DNA of 64,000 nt from Streptomyces cinerochromogenes (GTDB taxonomy: Bacteria; Actinomycetota; Actinomycetes; Streptomycetales; Streptomycetaceae), in NCBI RefSeq assembly GCF_014648635.1, contig NZ_BMRM01000012.1:242825-306824 (forward strand), read 5' to 3'. The notes beneath the pieces are model-generated. The model ran no database searches and was not told the DNA's origin. It worked only from the letters and a program-made list of their open reading frames with translations. A program made the position numbers and the translations under genes. Of the stretch, positions 49,249 to 58,822 are shown piece by piece (position 1 is the first letter of the stretch; every line of letters starts with the position of its first letter).

Positions 49249-50565
49249 CTACTGCCCGAGCATCCCGGTCCACAGCTCGGGGAAGTCCGGCAGGGTCTTC
49301 GCCGTCGTCGCGACGTTCTCGATCTGCACGCCCGGCACGGCCAGGCCGATGATCGCACCGGCGGTCGCCATGCGGTGGTCCTCGTAGGTGTGGAAGGTCC
49401 CGCCGTGCAGCGGGCGCGGGCGGATGTGCAGGCCGTCGGCCGTCTCGGTGACGTCGCCGCCCAGCCCGTTGATCTCCTTGGTGAGCGCGGCCAGCCGGTC
49501 CGTCTCGTGCAGCCGCAGATGGGCCACGCCTCGCAGGGTGGAGGGGGAGTCGGCGAGCGCGGCGACCGCCGCGATGCCCGGGGTCAGCTCGCCCACGTCG
49601 CCCAGGTCCACGTCGATACCGTGGATCGCACCCGAACCGGTGAACTCCAGGCCGTAGTCGGTGAGTTCACAGGAACCGCCCATCTCGGTGAAGATCTCCC
49701 GCAGCCGGTCGCCCGGCTGGGTGGTGCGGGCCGGCCAGTCCGGGATCAGCACCTTGCCGCCGGTGACCAGGGCCGCCGCCAGGAACGGCTGCGCGTTGGA
49801 CAGGTCCGGCTCGATCGTCAGGTCCCGGCCGAGCAGCGCGCCCGGGGTCACCCGCCACACGTTCGGCTCGCCGCCCGACTCCGGGGTGTCCACCTGGGCG
49901 CCGACCGCGCGCAGCATGTCCACCGTCATCCGGATGTGCGGCATCGAGGGCAGGCTGGCGCCGGTGTGGCGGACCTCGACGCCCTGGTTGAAGCGGGGGC
50001 CGGACAGCAGCAGCGCGGACACGAACTGGGAGGACGAGGAGGCGTCGACCGACACCGGGCCGCCGTCCAGGGCGCCGCCGCCGTGCACGGTCAGGGGCAG
50101 GGCGCCCCGGCCGTCGTCGTCGATCCGGGCACCGAGCGCCCGCAGCGCGTCGATGACGCCGTTCAGGGGACGCTCGTACGACCGCGGGTCCCCGTCGAAC
50201 CGGATGGGCCCGTCGGCCAGCGCGGCCACCGGCGGCAGGAACCGCATCACCGTGCCCGCGTTGCCGACGTCGACCGTGGCCGGGCCGCGCAGCCCCGTCG
50301 GCAGCACCCGCCAGGCCTCGCCGGTGCCGTCGGGGCCCACCCCCTCCTCGATCTCGACGCCCATGGCCCTGAGGGCCCCGGCCATCAGCAGGGTGTCCCG
50401 GGACCGCAGCGGGCGGCGCAGCCAGCCGGGCTCCGAGGCCAGGGCGGCCAGGACCAGGGCGCGGTTGGTGACCGACTTGGACCCCGGCACGTGGACCGTC
50501 GCGTCGACGGCTCCGCTCGCGTGCGGGGCGGGCCAGAGGGCGGGAGAGGCGGTGTTCGGGGCCAT
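49249..50565 (-). CDS. aroA: AroA: 3-phosphoshikimate 1-carboxyvinyltransferase (EPSP synthase)
   Basis: A 438-residue EPSP synthase with the expected duplicated inside-out barrel. PGSKSVTNRALVLAALA near residue 28 holds the phosphate-binding Lys and Ser, GNAGTVMRFLPP near 102 is the PEP region (the GNAGT version), and LRLHETDRLAAL near 352 supplies the catalytic Glu and Arg. It makes EPSP from shikimate-3-phosphate and PEP in aromatic amino-acid synthesis. ATG 50565 follows TAAAGT by six bases, with TTGACA further upstream (inside the M50 gene end), so it seems to have its own leaderless promoter. rsgA follows. Confidence 0.97.
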   Translation of the reverse strand: MAPNTASPALWPAPHASGAVDATVHVPGSKSVTNRALVLAALASEPGWLRRPLRSRDTLLMAGALRAMGVEIEEGVGPDGTGEAWRVLPTGLRGPATVDVGNAGTVMRFLPPVAALADGPIRFDGDPRSYERPLNGVIDALRALGARIDDDGRGALPLTVHGGGALDGGPVSVDASSSSQFVSALLLSGPRFNQGVEVRHTGASLPSMPHIRMTVDMLRAVGAQVDTPESGGEPNVWRVTPGALLGRDLTIEPDLSNAQPFLAAALVTGGKVLIPDWPARTTQPGDRLREIFTEMGGSCELTDYGLEFTGSGAIHGIDVDLGDVGELTPGIAAVAALADSPSTLRGVAHLRLHETDRLAALTKEINGLGGDVTETADGLHIRPRPLHGGTFHTYEDHRMATAGAIIGLAVPGVQIENVATTAKTLPDFPELWTGMLGQ

Positions 50566-50593
50566 GAGGCCACTTTATAAGGAGGGCCCGGTG

Positions 50594-51316
50594 TCAACCT
50601 TCCAGCAGCCAGCGGCCCCCGCCGATCAGCGAGCACAGCGACACCGCGTGGAACAGGAACAGCCACAGGCCCGCCGGTACGTGCGTCAGCCGCGACAGCT
50701 GGTCCGCGTCCGAGTCGCCCGCGCCTCCCCGCGACCGCTTGGCCTGCAGCTCGAACGGCGGCCGTACCCCGCCGAACAGCAGGAACCACACCACCGCGTA
50801 CGCGAACGCCGCCTGCACCTGCGGACCCGCCAGCCAGGACACCAGCAGGAAGGCCCCGCCGGCGAGGACCACGGTCAGCACGCCGTACGCGTTGCGGATC
50901 ATCACCAGCATCGCCGCCAGCAGGGCGGTGGCCGCCCACAGCAGGAGGGTGATCCGCCCGGCGGCCAGCAGCGCGGCCCCGCCGAGGCCCAGCAGGGAGG
51001 GCGCGGTGTATCCCGCGGCGGCCGTGAGGATCATGCCCAGCCCGTACGGCTTGCCCCGGCTCACGGTCAGCCCGCTGGTGTCGGAGTGCAGCCGGATACC
51101 GGCGAGCTGCCGGCCGGTGAGCAGGGCGATCAGACCGTGGCCGCCCTCGTGCGCGATGGTGACCGCGTTGCGGGATATCCGCCACACCGGGTGGGGGACC
51201 ACCACGGCGAGCGCCGCCCCCAGGGTGGCCAGCACCACCCACAGACCGGGATCGGGCTGGGTCCCGGTGAGCCGGTCCCAGAGGTCGGGCAGCGCGGTGG
51301 CGGCGAGGCTGTCCAT
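50594..51316 (-). CDS. M50B-type site-2-protease-like membrane metalloprotease
   Basis: A 240-residue membrane protein from ATG 51316. The zinc motif HEGGH is in ITIAHEGGHGLIALLTGR-like sequence (VTIAHEGGHGLIALL, near residue 50), within a membrane helix, and several further hydrophobic helices follow (LGGAALLAAGRITLLLWAAT and AGGAFLLVSWLAG). A second metal ligand motif is not obvious, so activity is likely but not certain. Such proteins cut within membranes, often in signalling. It diverges from the SRAP gene and lies 28 bases upstream of aroA; a sigR gene is nearby, but no RsrA-type membrane target is present since RsrA is cytosolic. Confidence 0.8.
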   Translation of the reverse strand: MDSLAATALPDLWDRLTGTQPDPGLWVVLATLGAALAVVVPHPVWRISRNAVTIAHEGGHGLIALLTGRQLAGIRLHSDTSGLTVSRGKPYGLGMILTAAAGYTAPSLLGLGGAALLAAGRITLLLWAATALLAAMLVMIRNAYGVLTVVLAGGAFLLVSWLAGPQVQAAFAYAVVWFLLFGGVRPPFELQAKRSRGGAGDSDADQLSRLTHVPAGLWLFLFHAVSLCSLIGGGRWLLEG

Positions 51317-51366
51317 GGGGGCTGCTGGCTCCCTTTCGGTGTGCGGAATCTGGCAGTGTGGCACGT

Positions 51367-52182
51367 ATGTGCGGACGGTATGCATCGAGTCGTAGGCCCG
51401 AGGATCTCGCAGGAGTCTTCGAGGTCGAGAAGTGGGAGCCCGAGGAGACCCTGGAGCCCGACTACAACGTCGCGCCCACCAAGGAGGTCTACGCCGTCCT
51501 CGACCGCCCCCTGAAAGACGCGGACTCCCCGCGTCCGGTTCGCCAGCTGCGCCGGCTCAGGTGGGGCCTGGTCCCGTCCTGGGCCAAGACCCCCGAGGGC
51601 GGCGCCCGGATGATCAACGCCCGCGCGGAGACCGTGCACGAGAAACCCGCCTTCCGGCGCGCCTTCGCCGCCCGCCGCTGCATCCTGCCCGCCGACGGCT
51701 ACTACGAGTGGGTCACCGGCAGGCAGGAGCGCGAGCTGGAGGTGGAGGGGAAGAAGAAGCGGCCCCGCAAGCAGCCGTACTTCGTGCTGCCCGCCGACGG
51801 CTCGGTGTTCGCGATGGCCGGACTGTACGAGTTCTGGCGCGACCGGACCCTGCCCGACGACCACCCCCGGGCCTGGTGGGTGACCTGCTCGGTGATCACC
51901 ACCGAGGCGGAGCGGACCCCGCTGGCCGCCGCCCCCGCCGAGGGCCCGCACTCCCTCGCCGAGATCCACCCCCGGATGCCGCTGATGCTCACCCCGGACC
52001 GCTGGGACGCCTGGCTCGACCCCTCCCGCACCGACCCCGACGACCTGCGCGAACTGCTCGCCCCGCCCCCGGCCGGCCTGATGCGCGCCTACCCGGTCCC
52101 CACGGCCGTCAGCAACGTCCGCAACAACGGTCCGGAGCTGCTGAAGGAGCTCGAAGCGCCGGAAGAGGGCACACTCTTCTAG
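51367..52182 (+). CDS. SRAP domain protein (HMCES/YedK family)
   Basis: A 271-residue SRAP protein. ATG 51367 puts Cys at position 2 (MCGRYASS), the catalytic residue that covalently crosslinks abasic sites in single-stranded DNA; it must be exposed by Met removal, so the upstream in-frame ATG at 51358 is not used. NVAPTKEV, ADGYYEW (catalytic Glu) and IHPRMPLML (catalytic His) are all present. An insert of Lys/Arg/Glu (RELEVEGKKKRPRK) lies near the middle. It shields abasic sites at stalled forks. CAGTGT ends seven bases before the ATG, so a leaderless mRNA is likely. Confidence 0.94.
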   Translation: MCGRYASSRRPEDLAGVFEVEKWEPEETLEPDYNVAPTKEVYAVLDRPLKDADSPRPVRQLRRLRWGLVPSWAKTPEGGARMINARAETVHEKPAFRRAFAARRCILPADGYYEWVTGRQERELEVEGKKKRPRKQPYFVLPADGSVFAMAGLYEFWRDRTLPDDHPRAWWVTCSVITTEAERTPLAAAPAEGPHSLAEIHPRMPLMLTPDRWDAWLDPSRTDPDDLRELLAPPPAGLMRAYPVPTAVSNVRNNGPELLKELEAPEEGTLF

Positions 52183-52183
52183 C

Positions 52184-52810
52184 GTGATCGAGATTGTCGA
52201 GACCGACGCCGGGACCGCCCGCATCACCTGGCACAAAGCGAAGCAGGCACGGCTCGTGCTGGCCGTGGGCCACGGGGCGGGCGGTGGCATCGAGGCACGG
52301 GACCTGCAGGCGCTCGCCCGGGTGCTCCCGGAGCACGGCGTGACCGTGGCCCTCGTGGAACAGCCCTGGCGCGTCGCCGGGAAGAAGGTCGCCCCCGCGC
52401 CGAAGACCCTGGACACCGGCTGGCGCGGCGTCTGGCCCGCGCTGTCCGGGATGGAGCTGCCGGTGATCTCCGGCGGCCGCAGCGCCGGGGCCCGGGTCGC
52501 CTGCCGTACGGCGGCCGAGCTGGGCGCGCACGCCGTGCTCGCGCTCGGCTTCCCGCTGCACCCGCCGGGCAGGCCCGAGAAGTCCCGCGCCGGGGAACTG
52601 CTGGCCGCCGGGGTGCCGACGCTGGTCGTCCAGGGCGGCAACGACCCCTTCGGCAAGCCGGAGGAGTTCCCCGACGGTGACTTCGGGCTGATCGAGGTGC
52701 CGTACGGGGATCACGGGTTCGCGGTGCCCAAGCGGGCGGAGATCACCGGGGAGCGGGCCCTGGAGATCATTACCGACGGTGTCGTGGAGTGGATCGCGTC
52801 ACTCGGGTGA
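52184..52810 (+). CDS. Alpha/beta hydrolase, KANL3/Tex30-like
   Basis: A 208-residue alpha/beta hydrolase. The nucleophile elbow is GRSAGARVA (GxSxG-like, near residue 98), the acid is in GGNDPFG and the His in GDHGFAV, so the triad is complete. The lid is short. The closest family I recognise is the KANL3/Tex30-type hydrolase domain, without known bacterial substrate. GTG 52184 starts one base after the SRAP stop (52180-52182), so they are co-translated, and the pair lies just before the sigR promoter. A role near DNA damage or thiol stress is only suggested by context. Confidence 0.82.
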   Translation: MIEIVETDAGTARITWHKAKQARLVLAVGHGAGGGIEARDLQALARVLPEHGVTVALVEQPWRVAGKKVAPAPKTLDTGWRGVWPALSGMELPVISGGRSAGARVACRTAAELGAHAVLALGFPLHPPGRPEKSRAGELLAAGVPTLVVQGGNDPFGKPEEFPDGDFGLIEVPYGDHGFAVPKRAEITGERALEIITDGVVEWIASLG

Positions 52811-52815
52811 CCCCC

Positions 52816-52842
52816 GGGAATGCCGCGCGGCGCACCTCTGTT
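52816..52842 (+). promoter_or_regulatory. sigR p2: perfect SigR autoregulatory promoter
   Basis: GGGAAT (52816-52821), exactly 18 bases, then GTT (52840-52842), beginning right after the hydrolase stop. The start near 52850 lies about 270 bases before the short-form sigR start, so this transcript can make the longer SigR isoform. Confidence 0.9.
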
Positions 52843-53067
52843 GAGGCGGACAGAAGTGCTGAGGCCTCGGCACCGACGTCGTAGGAGAGGAAGTCCGCCG
52901 CATGGGTTCGACCATCTGCCCTCCCGCCACCCGCCACCACCCCGTGGACGGGCTGTGCCCGGCAGAGTTCGATTCGAGCCGTACGCGGAGCGCCGACCTG
53001 GACTGGACGGTGCTGCACGCGGCCAAGACCGCTCCTGCTCGAGCGGCGGCGGGTACGGGTCGTGTTC

Positions 53068-53073
53068 TATCCT
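53068..53073 (+). promoter_or_regulatory. Candidate sigR p1 -10 element
   Basis: TATCCT about 47 bases before GTG 53121 is a plausible -10 for the second, SigR-independent promoter known upstream of sigR. No good -35 is visible, so this is tentative. Confidence 0.35.
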
Positions 53074-53120
53074 CCGAATCGAGTGGGATCGGTTTCGGTC
53101 CCGCCCGGGATCTTGAGGAG

Positions 53121-53812
<692 letters not shown>

Positions 53813-53816
<4 letters not shown>

Positions 53817-54124
53817 GCTGCGGAGAGCCGCACGAGACGGACTGCAGTGAGGTCCTCGACCATCTGTACGAGTTCCTCGACAGCGAGATGCCGGACGTCG
53901 ACCGCGACAAGTTCCAGCACCACTTCGAGGAATGCTCGCCGTGCCTGGAGAAGTACGGCCTGGAGCAGGCCGTGAAGAAGCTGGTGAAGCGGTGCTGCGG
54001 TCATGACGACGTGCCCGCTGACCTGCGGGCCAAGGTCATGGGGCGGATCGACCTGATCCGCTCCGGGCAGACCGTCCCCGAGCACGACGTGACCAGGGCC
54101 CCGGCGGCACCGCAGGAGTCCTGA
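53813..54124 (+). CDS. rsrA: RsrA: zinc-binding redox-sensing anti-sigma factor for SigR
   Basis: A 103-residue ZAS-family anti-sigma factor. Cys11, His37, Cys41 and Cys44 (in HHFEECSPC) form the zinc and redox switch; Cys3 and a Cys-Cys pair near residues 61-62 are extra. In reducing conditions the protein holds SigR; disulfide formation between Cys11 and Cys44 expels zinc and frees SigR. The start overlaps the sigR stop (ATGA), ensuring balanced synthesis, and both are induced by the SigR promoter, a negative feedback loop. Cytosolic, no membrane segment. Confidence 0.96.
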
Positions 54125-54268
54125 CCCGCCTCCCGACCTGCCCGGGACACGGACGGGACGCATCACCCGAACGTGCTAATCCTCAGGTCATAGGCCCCGC
54201 ACCCGCCGATCCCCGTCCTACGCTCCGAGCCTGGACGGGCACGGCCAGGGAGGTCGGGGAGGGACGCG

Positions 54269-55573
54269 ATGGACGCGGTACCGGCGGGCGCACGCGGCTA
54301 TGTGACCGGCGTCGCCCTGCTGTCCGTCCTCTGCCTCCTGCCCCTGCCGGCGACGCACACCCCCTGGGGGGCGTCGGCCCTGCTCGCCGCGGTCTACGCG
54401 GCCTGCGAGCACGTCGTGCGGCGCCGCTTCGGCGGCCCGTTCTACCCGGTCCTGCTCGCCGGCGCGTTCCTGCTGCCCCCACCGGCCGCCGCGCTCGTCG
54501 CGGTGCCCGCCGCCCTGCTCTCGCCGGTCGAGCACCGGCCCGCGCTGCCGCGGCGCGTCTGGCGGGCCGCGCAGCCCGCGCTCGCCGTGTGGGCCGCCGC
54601 CCGCGTGCACGAGGGGCTCGGCGGCCGGGACACGCTCGCCGGCTCCGACTTCCCGTGCACCCTGCTGCCCGCCGGTGCGGCCGTGCTCGCCTTCTGCCTG
54701 GTGCTCACCGCGCTCGACGGCGGGCTGCGCGCGGCGGCCGGGCTGGTGCCGCCGCGGCGGGCCTGGCGCGGGCTGCTGGCCCGCCACCTCGCTCCCGTCG
54801 CCGTCCACGGACTCGCCGGCCTGATGATGGCCGTGCTGTGGCGCAGCCCGTACGGCCCGGTCGCCGCGCTCCTCGTGCTGCTGCCGATGTGCGTCTCCTG
54901 GTGGGTGTTCGCCCAGTACCACCGCGAACGCGCCGCCCACCAGGCCACCATCCGCGCCCTCGTGCAGGCCGTCGACATCAAGGACGGCTACACCCGCGGG
55001 CACAGCGAACGCGTCGGACAGGCCTCCGTGCTGATCGCCCGCGAACTCGGTATGGACGACGACCGCGTGGAGGTGCTCCGCTTCGCCGGCATCCTGCACG
55101 ACGTCGGGAAACTCGGCGTGCCCACCCGGCTGCTGCGCAAGAACGGCCCGCTCACCCCCGAGGAGCGGCGGATCATCGAGCTGCACCCGGAGTACGGCCA
55201 CGAGATGGTCCGCGGCATCTCCTTCCTCGGCGAGGCCCGCGCGGCCATCCTCCACCACCACGAGCGGCTCGACGGCAGCGGCTACCCGTACGGCCTGAGC
55301 GGCGACCGGATCCCCGAGTGCGCGCGGATCGTCGCCGTCGCGGACGCCTTCGACGCCATGACCTCCACCCGCTGCTACAGCCGGGCCCGCCCGGTCGAGG
55401 CCGCCGTCGCCGAGCTGGAGCGCTGCGCCGGCGCGCACTTCGACCCCCGCATCGTCGGCGCCCTGGCCCGCGCCCTGCGCCGCTCCGGCTGGCACCCGGC
55501 GGTCACCGCCGACGAACCGGCCCACGACAGCCCGCCCGCGGAGCGCACCGCCGGCACCGGAGCGTCCCGGTGA
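54269..55573 (+). CDS. Membrane HD-GYP domain protein (predicted c-di-GMP phosphodiesterase)
   Basis: A 434-residue protein with about six N-terminal membrane helices (residues 8-225) and a C-terminal cytosolic HD-GYP domain. Metal and signature residues are intact: TRGHSERVG, ILHDVGKLG (the HD pair), HPEYGHEM, and HHHERLDGSGYPYGL (the complete HHExxDGxGYP motif). It should hydrolyse cyclic di-GMP or a related dinucleotide; in Streptomyces HD-GYP proteins often act on other nucleotides, so the substrate is open. Its stop overlaps the GTG of a degenerate sister gene (GTGA). ATG 54269 has GGGAGGGA about 10 bases upstream. Confidence 0.9.
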   Translation: MDAVPAGARGYVTGVALLSVLCLLPLPATHTPWGASALLAAVYAACEHVVRRRFGGPFYPVLLAGAFLLPPPAAALVAVPAALLSPVEHRPALPRRVWRAAQPALAVWAAARVHEGLGGRDTLAGSDFPCTLLPAGAAVLAFCLVLTALDGGLRAAAGLVPPRRAWRGLLARHLAPVAVHGLAGLMMAVLWRSPYGPVAALLVLLPMCVSWWVFAQYHRERAAHQATIRALVQAVDIKDGYTRGHSERVGQASVLIARELGMDDDRVEVLRFAGILHDVGKLGVPTRLLRKNGPLTPEERRIIELHPEYGHEMVRGISFLGEARAAILHHHERLDGSGYPYGLSGDRIPECARIVAVADAFDAMTSTRCYSRARPVEAAVAELERCAGAHFDPRIVGALARALRRSGWHPAVTADEPAHDSPPAERTAGTGASR

Positions 55574-56898
55574 GGCCCGCCTGGGGGGACGGCCGCCGGC
55601 ACCGGGTCGTCCCGGTGACGGTGCTGCGGCTCATCCACGGCGCCGCCGCCCTCGTCGCGGCCGGCTCCCTCGCCGCCACCCTGTGGACCGGCCTGCACGA
55701 CCGGGGCGTCGCGCTCGCCTTCGGCGTGCTCATCACCGTGGGCGAGCTGACCCGGTGGAGCCACACCCAGGGGCGCCGGCAGGCCGCACCCCTCGGCGCC
55801 GCCTGCTCCCTCGCGTACGCCCTGCTGGGCGCCGACGCCGGACGGCCCAGCCAGCACGGCGCCGCCCAGGTCGTCACCGTCGTCCTCGTCGCCACCGTGC
55901 TCGGTGCCGTCCCGCACATCTGGTCCGGCGGCAGCCCCACAGCCGACCACCTGGCCCGCCGCCTCCTCACCGTCGGCTTCGCCGCCGTCTGCTTCCAACC
56001 CCTCTACAACCGGGGCGTCTTCACCCCCTGGAGCGGCCCCGCCTACGCCCTGCTGCTGCTCACCCTGCTCGCCCTCACCTCCCTGTGCGGCGCCGTGCTG
56101 GCCGCCGCGCTCGCCCGCTGCCGCACCCGCTGGCCGTTCGTCCCGCTGCTCCGCGAGGAGCTGCGCGGGCTGCTCGGCATCGGCTCCGCCGTCTGCGCGA
56201 CCGGCGCGGTGATGGCGCTCGCGGTCGCCGTCGTCGGCCTGTGGGCGCTGCCCGTGTTCTGCCTGCCCATGCTGCTCGTCCAGCTGTCCCTGCGCCGGTA
56301 CGCGGCCGTCCGCGCCACCTACCGGCAGACCATCGCCTCCCTCGCCCGCGCCACCGAGATCGCCGGCTGCACCCCCGCCGGGCACGCCCACCGCGTCGCC
56401 GCGCTCAGCCAGGCCGTCGGCCGGGACCTCGGTCTGACCGGCCCCGAACTGACCGTCCTGGAGTACGCGGCGCTGATGCACGACATCGGCCAGCTCAGCC
56501 TGGTCGACCCGGTGCCGGGCGGCGCCACCGCCGCCCTGCCCGCCGTGGAGCAGCGGCGGATCGCCCTGCTCGGCGGGGCCGTCGTCCGGCAGACCGGCGT
56601 CGACCCGGCCGTCGCCGTGGTCGTGGAGCGGCAGGCCGACCCCTACCCCGAGCAGCCGCTCGCCGCCCGCATCGTCCGGGCCGTGAACGCCTACGAGGAG
56701 AGGACCCGGGGCGCCGGCCCCGACGGTCCGCTGCGCGCGCTGGAGGAGCTGCGGCTCTCCGCCGCCGGGACCTACGCCCCCGAGGTCGTGGAGTCGCTCG
56801 CCCGGGTGCTGGCACGGTCCCCCGGCACCCGCGAGCCCGCGCCGGTGAGACGAACAGGACTGTCTGACCCCCTGCCCGGCTGGGTAACCCATGGGTAA
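55570..56898 (+). CDS. Membrane protein with degenerate HD-GYP domain
   Basis: A 442-residue protein starting with GTG 55570, overlapping the active HD-GYP gene (GTGA). Several membrane helices fill residues 20-250, with the same overall plan as its neighbour. The cytosolic domain keeps PAGHAHRVAAL and MHDIGQLS (the HD pair), but the part that should read HHExxDGxGYP reads VERQADPYPE, so the catalytic GYP motif is lost. It is probably a regulatory or scaffold paralogue, possibly a heteromer partner of the active protein. Its TAA overlaps an ATG at 56898, keeping the next gene in the same unit. Confidence 0.83.
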   Translation: MRPAWGDGRRHRVVPVTVLRLIHGAAALVAAGSLAATLWTGLHDRGVALAFGVLITVGELTRWSHTQGRRQAAPLGAACSLAYALLGADAGRPSQHGAAQVVTVVLVATVLGAVPHIWSGGSPTADHLARRLLTVGFAAVCFQPLYNRGVFTPWSGPAYALLLLTLLALTSLCGAVLAAALARCRTRWPFVPLLREELRGLLGIGSAVCATGAVMALAVAVVGLWALPVFCLPMLLVQLSLRRYAAVRATYRQTIASLARATEIAGCTPAGHAHRVAALSQAVGRDLGLTGPELTVLEYAALMHDIGQLSLVDPVPGGATAALPAVEQRRIALLGGAVVRQTGVDPAVAVVVERQADPYPEQPLAARIVRAVNAYEERTRGAGPDGPLRALEELRLSAAGTYAPEVVESLARVLARSPGTREPAPVRRTGLSDPLPGWVTHG

Positions 56899-56996
56899 TG
56901 AGCGCCTTTCCCGCCGTACGTGGTTGGATGCGAGGGAGAGGTGTCCGGGGGCACAAGCCAGCCCACAGCGGGAAATGGAACTGGCAGGCGGGAATC

Positions 56997-57977
56997 GTGA
57001 GGATCTTCGGCAAGGGACGGCACCGGCCCTCCGCCTCCTGGCGGCAGGCCACCGACCGGGCGTTCACACTCATCGGCGACGGCCGGTACGAGGACGCGGG
57101 CGAGCTGCTCACACGCGCCGCCGACCTGGAACCCTGGCTGTCGGAGTCCTGGTTCAACCTGGCGCTGCTGCACAAGTTCCGGCACGACTGGGAGCAGGCC
57201 CGCGCGGCCGGACTGCGCGCGGTCGCCCTGCTCGACCGGGAGACCGGGGCGCCCGACTGGTGGAACGTCGGCATCGCCGCGACCGCCCTGCAGGACTGGC
57301 CGCTGGCCCGCCGCGCCTGGCAGGCGTACGGGCTGAAGGTGCCCGGGGGCTCCGCCGCCGCCGCGGAGCCGGTCGGCATGGAGCTGGGCAGCGCGGCCGT
57401 ACGGCTCTCCCCGGAGGGCGAGGCCGAGGTCGTCTGGGGCCGCAGGCTGGATCCGGCCCGGCTGGAGGTGCTGTCCATCCCGCTTCCCTCGTCCGGGCGG
57501 CGCTGGGGCGAGGTCGTGCTGCACGACGGCGTCCCGCACGGCGAGCGCACCACGTCCACCGGGCACTCCTACCCGGTCTTCGACGAGATCGAGCTGTGGG
57601 CGCCGTCGCCCGTCCCCACCTGGGTGGTCCTGCTGGAGGCGGCCACCGAGGCGGACCGGGACGCGCTGGAGCAGCTCGCCGCGGACGCGGGGTTCGCCGC
57701 GGAGGACTGGTCGTCCTCGGTGCGGCTGCTGTGCCGGATGTGCAGCGAGTCCCGGATGCCGTCCGACGAGGGCGAGGGCGTGCACCTCGACCCGCACGAC
57801 CACAGCGAGCCGGGCCATCCCGGGCCGCTGGGGCACCGGACGGACGGGCAGCTGTGGGTGCCGGAGCGGGAGTGCGGGGTGGCCGCGCCGGCCTCGCTGG
57901 TCCGGGGGCTGCTCGACGGGTGGGTCGCGGACAGCCCGGACTCGCGTGACTGGCGGGATCTGGAAGAGGTCTGCTGA
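56997..57977 (+). CDS. TPR-like protein of unknown function with C-terminal metal-binding-like region
   Basis: About 326 residues from GTG 56997, which gives the usual family N-terminus (RIFGKGRHRPS); an ATG at 56898, overlapping the upstream stop, would add 33 residues. The first half holds two TPR units (YEDAGELLTRAADLEPW and WEQARAAGLRAVALLDR). The second half contains a conserved-looking beta region (RRWGEVVLHDGVPHGERT) and a Cys/His/Asp-rich stretch (CRMCSESRMPSDEGEG, then HLDPHDHSEPGH) that may bind a metal. No signal peptide. It lies between the HD-GYP pair and def. Function unknown. Confidence 0.75.
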   Translation: MRIFGKGRHRPSASWRQATDRAFTLIGDGRYEDAGELLTRAADLEPWLSESWFNLALLHKFRHDWEQARAAGLRAVALLDRETGAPDWWNVGIAATALQDWPLARRAWQAYGLKVPGGSAAAAEPVGMELGSAAVRLSPEGEAEVVWGRRLDPARLEVLSIPLPSSGRRWGEVVLHDGVPHGERTTSTGHSYPVFDEIELWAPSPVPTWVVLLEAATEADRDALEQLAADAGFAAEDWSSSVRLLCRMCSESRMPSDEGEGVHLDPHDHSEPGHPGPLGHRTDGQLWVPERECGVAAPASLVRGLLDGWVADSPDSRDWRDLEEVC

Positions 57978-58039
57978 CCGGTCGCCGTACCCTGTATCAG
58001 CATCACTCCCTGTTTTTCCGAGGAAGGCGTACGTCGGTC

Positions 58040-58690
58040 ATGGCGCAGCAGGACACCGATCAGCAGCACGCGGGCGTGCTCCCCGTCGACGACGAGGGCT
58101 ACGTCGTCGACACGGAGGACTGCGAGGAGCGCGAGAGGGCCTGGCGTGAGCGGGGCACCTCGCGGCCGATCACGGTCGTCGGCAACCCGGTGCTGCACAA
58201 GGAGTGCAGGGACGTCACCGACTTCGGCGAGGAGCTGCAGCAGCTGGTCGCCGACATGTTCGCCAGCCAGCGCACCGCCGAGGGCGTGGGCCTGGCCGCC
58301 AACCAGATCGGTGTCGACCTGAAGGTCTTCGTCTACGACTGCCCGGACGACGAGGGCGTCCGGCACGTCGGCGTGGTGTGCAACCCGAAGCTGGTGGACC
58401 TGCCCGCCGAGCGGCGCCGGCTGGACGACAGCAACGAGGGCTGCCTGTCCGTCCCCACGGCGTACGCGCCGCTCGCGCGCCCCGACTACGCCGAGGTGAC
58501 CGGCCAGGACGAGCAGGGCAACCCGATCAAGGTCCGCGGCACCGGATACTTCGCGCGTTGTTTGCAGCACGAGACCGACCACCTCTACGGCTACCTGTAC
58601 ATCGACCGGCTGTCCAAGCGGGACCGCAAGGACGCGCTGCGGCAGATGGCCGAGAACGAGCCACGCTACCCCGTGGTCGCCAACGACTGA
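58040..58690 (+). CDS. def: Peptide deformylase
   Basis: A 216-residue metalloenzyme with all three family motifs: EGVGLAANQIG (near 81-91), EGCLSVP with the metal Cys135, and QHETDH with His177, Glu178 and His181. It removes the formyl group from new N-terminal methionines, which depends on the initiator tRNAs encoded earlier in the window. The first 45 residues are an acidic extension typical of the actinobacterial form. A GAGGAAGG ribosome site is about 12 bases upstream of ATG 58040. A terminator follows at 58710-58743. Confidence 0.97.
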   Translation: MAQQDTDQQHAGVLPVDDEGYVVDTEDCEERERAWRERGTSRPITVVGNPVLHKECRDVTDFGEELQQLVADMFASQRTAEGVGLAANQIGVDLKVFVYDCPDDEGVRHVGVVCNPKLVDLPAERRRLDDSNEGCLSVPTAYAPLARPDYAEVTGQDEQGNPIKVRGTGYFARCLQHETDHLYGYLYIDRLSKRDRKDALRQMAENEPRYPVVAND

Positions 58691-58709
58691 GCAGCACCGC
58701 GTACGCGGG

Positions 58710-58743
58710 GCGCCCCGGCCGGGATCTTTCCTGGCCGGGGCGC
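58710..58743 (+). terminator. Terminator of def
   Basis: A 15-bp stem (58710-58720 with 58733-58743 plus inner pairs) closed by a TCTT loop and followed by TTTCG, 20 bases after the def stop. Confidence 0.85.
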
Positions 58744-58822
58744 TTTCGTGATGCCGCTGCCCGTTCGTGCGTGCGTCGTACAGGCGATCCCTTCCGGGCT
58801 CCTGGTGATCCCTAATCAGTCA

